Source: Rugosimonospora africana
Lineage (GTDB): Bacteria > Actinomycetota > Actinomycetes > Mycobacteriales > Micromonosporaceae
Assembly: GCF_016862975.1 (NCBI RefSeq)
Contig: NZ_BONZ01000021.1
Span: 1 to 64,000 of the forward strand
DNA: 64,000 bases
Direction of reading: 5' to 3'
Shown here: one piece after another, positions 60,701-64,000 of the stretch
Position numbering within the stretch: position 1 is the first letter of the stretch
Layout: every line of letters starts with the position of its first letter
The notes under the pieces: model-generated
The model's database searches: none
Seen by the model: only the letters and a program-made list of their open reading frames with translations
What the model was told of the DNA's origin: nothing
Translations under genes and position numbers: made by a program

Positions 60701-61315
60701 TTCAACTACACGGGGCCGGCACAGGGCGTCCAGGTGACCAACGGCGCCCAGTACAAGACGTCCGCCTGGGTACGGATGGCCGCCGGCGCGGCCGGTACCA
60801 CCGCCCAGGTACGGCTGAAGCTCACCATGACCGACGGCTCCTCGGTGACCGTGCCGATGGCCTCGGCACCGGTGACCGCGGACGGCTGGACGCTGCTCTC
60901 CGCGAACAACATCCCGGTCAGCTGGACCGGCACGCTCGCCAAGGCGGAGTGGTGGGTCAGCACCACCACCGGCGCCGACGACTTCTTCGTCGACGACGCG
61001 GCACTGCAGCCGGCCGGCGTCGAACAGACCGCGTTCAACCCGGTGCAGCCGACCGCCGCCTGTGTGGTCGACGACCAGGGCAGCCAGTACACCGCGTACT
61101 TCGGCTACTCCAACGCGAACAACTACTACATCCCGGTACCCGTGGGGACGAGCAACTTCTTCACCACGGGTGCGGCCGACCGCGGCCAGACCGAATATTT
61201 CCTGCCGTTCCAACGCCCGAAGCGGGTCGCCGTCACCTGGGACGGGAAGTCCCCGTTGACCTGGAGTCTCAACGGGTCCTCCCAGACCGCCACGAAGACC
61301 TCGCCCGCCTGCTGA
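57734..61315 (+). CDS. Secreted modular GH10 xylanase with several carbohydrate-binding modules
   Basis: 1193 aa. Signal peptide (RRALGAALAVLATAAVGAF, cut after AHA). N-terminal CBM4/9-like sandwich (about 45-200), GH10 barrel (about 235-575) with acid/base Glu in DVVNEPY (near 391) and nucleophile Glu in VTEFDV (near 496). Then three beta-sandwich modules at about 636-770, 793-935 and 949-1094; the last two are similar, each with GWYC..C. A C-terminal domain (about 1105-1193; YTAYFGYSNANNYYIPV, RGQTEYFLPF) is of a type seen at the ends of actinobacterial secreted proteins. ATG 57734 with GGAAGGGA upstream. It likely feeds the next transporter. Confidence 0.92.
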   Translation: MRRSFPPDGRPARRRALGAALAVLATAAVGAFAAPAHADPAPFAVLPANPLTTFTEFKSLPTSATQIVPVTGNANFTQALQIAVPNGPTSAGLDGEYEITLGTPTAAAVTTGDALVATVWARSTQPIAGGTTGNAHLVFETDGNPFTKSMNAALQFGVDWQQFQFPFRAAVSYPSAGAHLNLWLGYGAQTLQVAGVSVTDLGPGDPAGYPKVTYDGRDPNAAWRTAAAQRIDQYRKGDLTVNVVDPQGRPVNGATVRVAEQKSAFDFGTADDAARLIDDPSGGITAADAAHYQDISTSLFNTVSMGNNLKWNHWENQTERDTLTYPGLQWARAHNLNIRAHNLVWPSYGNMPTDVASLAGDPAALRKRIDDHVTDEASAMNGIADEIDVVNEPYSEHNVQDVLGQNEIGSWFSLAHQAAPDARLSLNDYGILENGGEEGRHRAYDYNLLSSMKAAGTPVDVIGMESHFNGLQLTPPDQLLSIVDQFAALGVKVGVTEFDVATDDQQLQADYTRDFMTAMFSDPNVTEIDNFGFWAKNIYNPLVALFNPDWSPKPNALAYENLIEHQWHTDVTGGTDTRGVYGVRAFQGDYLVTVTVGGISKQVKVSMPTTAGASVTVVADGIAASPATAPVNPVGDGDFETAAKGWTPLGTGPATSSDAHSGGSALALAPGSGVTQNLTGLTPGTSYLLSGWAKLSGAGTQCYIGVRGGATAGKPTFQYESTYSDERGYTQKLLAFTPPTGTTWTQTFVWSNPNPTSATCDADDVSITPTSGTPPPPQAPPAITPYLPTPSALGNGTLENHANTTGWYCLGTCTLKNVAATPHTGTGDLSVTGRTAAFAGPAQGVALPSNGGLYDSSAWLRLAQPGTDTGMVSLKLTTSTGTNTYRFGTATITGDGWTRIGANNVKVSWSGTLTKAEWWVSTATGTEDLLVDDASFAPMATPVAGADLLGNGDAEQGLFGWYCFSPCVAQTATDQVHGGATSVRATGREFNYTGPAQGVQVTNGAQYKTSAWVRMAAGAAGTTAQVRLKLTMTDGSSVTVPMASAPVTADGWTLLSANNIPVSWTGTLAKAEWWVSTTTGADDFFVDDAALQPAGVEQTAFNPVQPTAACVVDDQGSQYTAYFGYSNANNYYIPVPVGTSNFFTTGAADRGQTEYFLPFQRPKRVAVTWDGKSPLTWSLNGSSQTATKTSPAC

Positions 61316-61323
61316 CGCACCAA

Positions 61324-61353
61324 GCCCGCCGGCGGCCGGCACCGCCGGCGGGC
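61324..61353 (+). terminator. Hairpin between xylanase and binding-protein genes
   Basis: GCCCGCCGGCG pairs perfectly with CGCCGGCGGGC across an 8-nt loop, 8 bp after the xylanase stop. It is followed by AGGAGGAAAAAC, the ribosome site of the next gene, so it may be an attenuator rather than a full stop. Confidence 0.55.
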
Positions 61354-61374
61354 CCCGATAGGAGGAAAAACGCC

Positions 61375-62862
61375 ATGTCGTCCCCAACCTTCAGTCGCCG
61401 CTCGCTGCTGCGCGCGGCGGGCATGGGCGCCGCAGCCGCCACGCTGGGCGGCGCGGGCCTGTCCGCCTGCTCCTCCAGCTCGTCCTCGTCCGGCGATGGC
61501 ATCACCGTGAACTACTGGGACTCGTTCGTCAGCCAGGCGCCCTGGGTGGACAACGAGATCAAGCTGTTCGAGAAGGCCAACCCGAAGATCAAGATCAAGA
61601 AGACCACCCAGGTATCCGACCAGTACCCGAACCTGGTGTCGCTCGCCTTCCGCAGCGCCAACGCACCGGACATGTTCCAGCTGCCCAAGAGCCCGCCGCT
61701 GACCCAGCAGGTGACCCAGAACTGGCTGACGCCGCTGGACAAGTGGGCGACCGACTCGTGGAAGTCCCGGTACCCGCAGAACAGCTTCATCGAGGGCAAC
61801 AACGAGTTCAACGGCAAGATTTACAGCGCCCCGTTCGCCGGCCCGGCGCCGTCGCTCCAGCTGTACGTCCACAATGGAGTGTTCAAGAATGCCGGGCTGA
61901 CCAACCCGGACGGTTCCGTCGCGGTACCCAAGACCTGGGACGACGTGAGCCGGGCCGCGGCCACCATCAAGGCCAAGAGCGGCGGCAAGGTGTACGGGTT
62001 CGGGTTCGGCAACTCGGCCAACACCACGCTGGCCTGGTGGCTGGACCTGTTCGTCCGCGGGGCGGGATCGCCCGGCGGCGCGGCCAGTGCCGGCATCGAC
62101 AGCATGGACAGCCGGGTCGGCAAGTGGACCTACGCGTCCGACCGCAACTACGCCGACTTCATCGCGCTGCTGTTGCAGTGGAAGAAGAACGGCTACATCT
62201 ACCCCAACTCGATGAGCATCTCCGACGAGCAGGCGCGGGCGTACTTCGAACGCGGCCAGTTCGGGATGACCGTCGGCGGGGTGTGGAACCAGCCGGAGTG
62301 GACCGAGCACAAGTTCACCGACTACAGCCTGATGACCCTGCCCTCGCCCACCGGGACGCCGCAGGCGCTGTTCTACGGTCCGCCCGGCGGGTACCTGTTC
62401 GCCATCTCCTCGAAGGCGAAGCACCCGGACGAGACGTTCGCCTGGTTCGACTGGCTGGGCGGCGTGGAGTCCGGCAAGCGCTACGTGGAGTCGGGTCAGG
62501 GCCTGTCGATCTACCCGGACGCCAACGACACGAAGAACATCACCTCGAAGCCGTTCGCGCAGTATGTCGCGATGGCTGGCACGGCGGTGTACGGGCCGCA
62601 GCCGACGATCCGCAACCCGGACGTCGCCAAGCTGACCCTGGGCACGGTCAAGCCGGACATCAACGACGTGCTGGCCGGTGTCTACACAGGACAGATCAAG
62701 AACGTCGCCAGCTCCCTGTCGGACCTGGAGGGACGCCGCAACACGGCGCTGTCTGACGCGATCAAGAAGGCCAACGGCTCCGGCGCGAAGGTGAGCCAGG
62801 CCGACTTCGTGTTCCCCGACTTCGACCCGCTGAAGCCCTACACCACCAAGCCGGCCTCCTGA
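61375..62862 (+). CDS. ABC sugar-binding lipoprotein (xylan-type locus)
   Basis: 495 aa family 1 solute-binding protein. Tat-type start FSRRSLLRAAG and lipobox LSAC with Cys32, then a Ser-rich linker and the two-lobed fold (VNYWDSFVSQAPW, SAPFAGPAPSLQLYVHNGVFK, GQFGMTVGGVWNQPEW, YGPPGGYLFAISSKAKHPDETF). It captures oligosaccharides for the two following permeases. ATG 61375 with AGGAGG upstream. The stop shares a base with the permease start (TGATG). Confidence 0.94.
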   Translation: MSSPTFSRRSLLRAAGMGAAAATLGGAGLSACSSSSSSSGDGITVNYWDSFVSQAPWVDNEIKLFEKANPKIKIKKTTQVSDQYPNLVSLAFRSANAPDMFQLPKSPPLTQQVTQNWLTPLDKWATDSWKSRYPQNSFIEGNNEFNGKIYSAPFAGPAPSLQLYVHNGVFKNAGLTNPDGSVAVPKTWDDVSRAAATIKAKSGGKVYGFGFGNSANTTLAWWLDLFVRGAGSPGGAASAGIDSMDSRVGKWTYASDRNYADFIALLLQWKKNGYIYPNSMSISDEQARAYFERGQFGMTVGGVWNQPEWTEHKFTDYSLMTLPSPTGTPQALFYGPPGGYLFAISSKAKHPDETFAWFDWLGGVESGKRYVESGQGLSIYPDANDTKNITSKPFAQYVAMAGTAVYGPQPTIRNPDVAKLTLGTVKPDINDVLAGVYTGQIKNVASSLSDLEGRRNTALSDAIKKANGSGAKVSQADFVFPDFDPLKPYTTKPAS

Positions 62863-63869
62863 TGGTGGCGGTCTCCCACACCCGCCGCGCCGACCTCGCC
62901 CCGGCCCCCGCGCCGGCCGCGAGGTCGGCGCGGCGGCGTGCCCGCAAGTACCTGTGGTCGTACCTGTATCTCACGCCGATGCTGGTACTGCTGCTGGCGT
63001 TCATCGTGTACCCGATCGTGGCGTCGCTCGGCTACACCCTGTACCAGTGGAACGGGATCGGGGATCCGTCCACCTTCGTGGGGCTGGGGAACTTCCGCCA
63101 GATCATCCACGACAGCATCTTCTGGCGTTCCCTGGGCCACACGTTCGTCTACGCCGCCATCGTGGTGCCGGTCCAGCTGGTGCTCGCGCTCGCGCTGGCC
63201 CTGGTGCTCAACAACCGGCGGCTGCGCTTCGCGTCGTTCTACCGCACCCTGTTCTTCCTGCCCGTGGTGACCTCGGCCGCGGTGATCGGCGTGGTCATCC
63301 AGTTGCTGGTGTCCAACTTCGGCGACTCGATCAACACGATCCTGATGGACCTGCACCTGACCCATTCGCACATCGACTGGCTCGGCGACCCGCACTTCGC
63401 GCTGGGCATCGTCATCGCGGTCGGCATCTGGCACACGTTCGGCTACAACCTGGTCTACTTCCTCGCCGGGTTGCAGACGATCCCGGAGGAGCTCTACGAG
63501 GCGGCCCGGCTGGACGGCGCCGGCCGGATCGCCATCTTCCGGCGGATCACGATCCCCATGCTGCGCGCGGTTGGCGTGGTCATCCTGGTGCTCGCGATCA
63601 TCGGCACCTTCCAGATCTTCGACCTGGTGCAGGTGCTCACCAGCGGCGGACCGTACTTCTCCACCGAGGTGGTCAACACGTACATCTACCACCTCGCGTT
63701 CGGGGGCACGAACGCCAGCGCGGTGCAGCCGGACGTCGGGCTCGCCTCGGCGGCGTCGTTCTTCTTCGGGCTGCTGCTCATCGTGTTCTCGGTCGTCCAG
63801 GTGGTGGTGCTGCGCACGCTGGTGCGGCGGCGGGCCGCCGGACGGGAAAGGCAGGGAGGCCAGTCATGA
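62862..63869 (+). CDS. ABC sugar transporter permease, MalF type (xylan-type locus)
   Basis: 335 aa with six helices (YLTPMLVLLLAFIVYPIVAS, FVYAAIVVPVQLVLALALAL, TLFFLPVVTSAAVIGVVIQL, LGIVIAVGIWHTFGYNLVYFLA, VVILVLAIIGTFQIFDLV, FFFGLLLIVFSVVQVVVL). EAA loop EAARLDGAGRIAIFRRITIP. It partners the next, truncated permease. No ATPase is seen, so a shared MsiK-type ATPase is expected. Confidence 0.94.
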   Translation: MVAVSHTRRADLAPAPAPAARSARRRARKYLWSYLYLTPMLVLLLAFIVYPIVASLGYTLYQWNGIGDPSTFVGLGNFRQIIHDSIFWRSLGHTFVYAAIVVPVQLVLALALALVLNNRRLRFASFYRTLFFLPVVTSAAVIGVVIQLLVSNFGDSINTILMDLHLTHSHIDWLGDPHFALGIVIAVGIWHTFGYNLVYFLAGLQTIPEELYEAARLDGAGRIAIFRRITIPMLRAVGVVILVLAIIGTFQIFDLVQVLTSGGPYFSTEVVNTYIYHLAFGGTNASAVQPDVGLASAASFFFGLLLIVFSVVQVVVLRTLVRRRAAGRERQGGQS

Positions 63870-64000
63870 CGGCGATCGCCGTGCAGCAGAGCGCCGGACG
63901 GCGCAACCGGTACCGCAGCCGGCGGCGGGTGGTCAGCCTGGCGACCCACTTCGCCCTGCTGATCGGCGGGCTGGCCTGGCTGTACCCGCTGTTCTGGGCG
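63866..64000 (+). CDS. ABC sugar transporter permease, MalG type, cut by window end
   Basis: The first 45 codons only: an Arg-rich cytosolic start (AGRRNRYRSRRRV) and the first membrane helix (FALLIGGLAWLYPLFW). The ATG overlaps the upstream stop (ATGA), and position and opening fit the MalG-type partner of the CUT1 importer. Confidence 0.8.
   Translation, partial: MTAIAVQQSAGRRNRYRSRRRVVSLATHFALLIGGLAWLYPLFWA

Noticed and set aside
57071-61387. Long open frame antisense to the xylanase
   Set aside because: Composition is Arg/Gly/Val rich with no recognisable domain, while the plus strand encodes a clear signal peptide, GH10 and binding modules.
1-64000. tRNA, rRNA, CRISPR arrays, insertion sequences, attachment sites or replication origin
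   Set aside because: No T-loop-like GTTCRANYC with acceptor pairing, no phased repeat-spacer array, no transposase or integrase and no DnaA-box cluster was noticed by reading; a tRNAscan-SE and ISfinder run would settle it.

Overview
The window looks like chromosome of a high-GC filamentous actinomycete, possibly Micromonosporaceae or a relative. Base composition is very GC-rich, GTG and TTG starts are common, several genes appear leaderless behind TAGNNT -10 boxes, and the gene content fits: class III lanthipeptide synthetase, DUF574 methyltransferase, actinobacterial CtaF, Hen1-Pnkp RNA repair and many LacI-controlled glycan loci. No tRNA, rRNA, CRISPR array, transposase or prophage was recognised. 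Genus is inference.

Region by region. 1-6.1 kb: the edge of a class III lanthipeptide locus (LanKC) with a 20-bp perfect palindrome at its start, a GH25 muramidase, a DUF1444-like protein, a coiled-coil/ABM fusion and a GH6 cellulase under a CebR/CelR-type operator. 6.3-17.5 kb: a CheY-like protein, small membrane proteins, an orphan respiratory set (ctaF, ctaD, qcrB), an SRPBCC protein, a D,D-carboxypeptidase-like protein, an asparaginase-methyltransferase pair and an oxidoreductase. 17.6-22.7 kb: a secreted GH71/GH99-like hydrolase with a discoidin domain, a frameshifted GrpB-family gene, a GNAT and a divergent SDR/TetR pair. 22.7-28.0 kb: the Hen1-Pnkp RNA-repair operon and PPK2. 28.2-34 kb: a NarL-type two-component system, methyltransferase, class II aldolase, TetR, quinone oxidoreductase and a LURP-one-like protein.

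34-47.3 kb is the most interesting part. It is an 11-gene minus-strand operon running LacI, RbsK, RbsD, ADP-ribosylglycohydrolase-family protein, ABC sugar importer (binding protein and two permeases), sulfatase, secreted beta-helix glycosidase, second sulfatase and formylglycine-generating enzyme. Almost every junction is a 1-4 nt stop/start overlap. It reads as import and breakdown of a sulfated, possibly ribose-linked glycan or glycoside, with its own sulfatase activator. Two LacI operator candidates precede it. The FGE gene is bracketed by 49/50-identical 50-bp inverted repeats, and one copy forms the C-terminal codons of the preceding sulfatase.

47.5-64 kb: a 71-nt hairpin, a frameshifted LPXTG beta-helix protein, an AraC / alpha-beta hydrolase / cyclase / ThDP-enzyme operon divergent from a PhyH dioxygenase, and a xylan-type locus. 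In that locus a LacI repressor sits between a divergent (alpha/alpha)6 glycosidase and a downstream GH10 xylanase plus ABC importer. Four TTGGACCGGTCCAA-type operators lie in the shared control region. The last permease runs off the window end.
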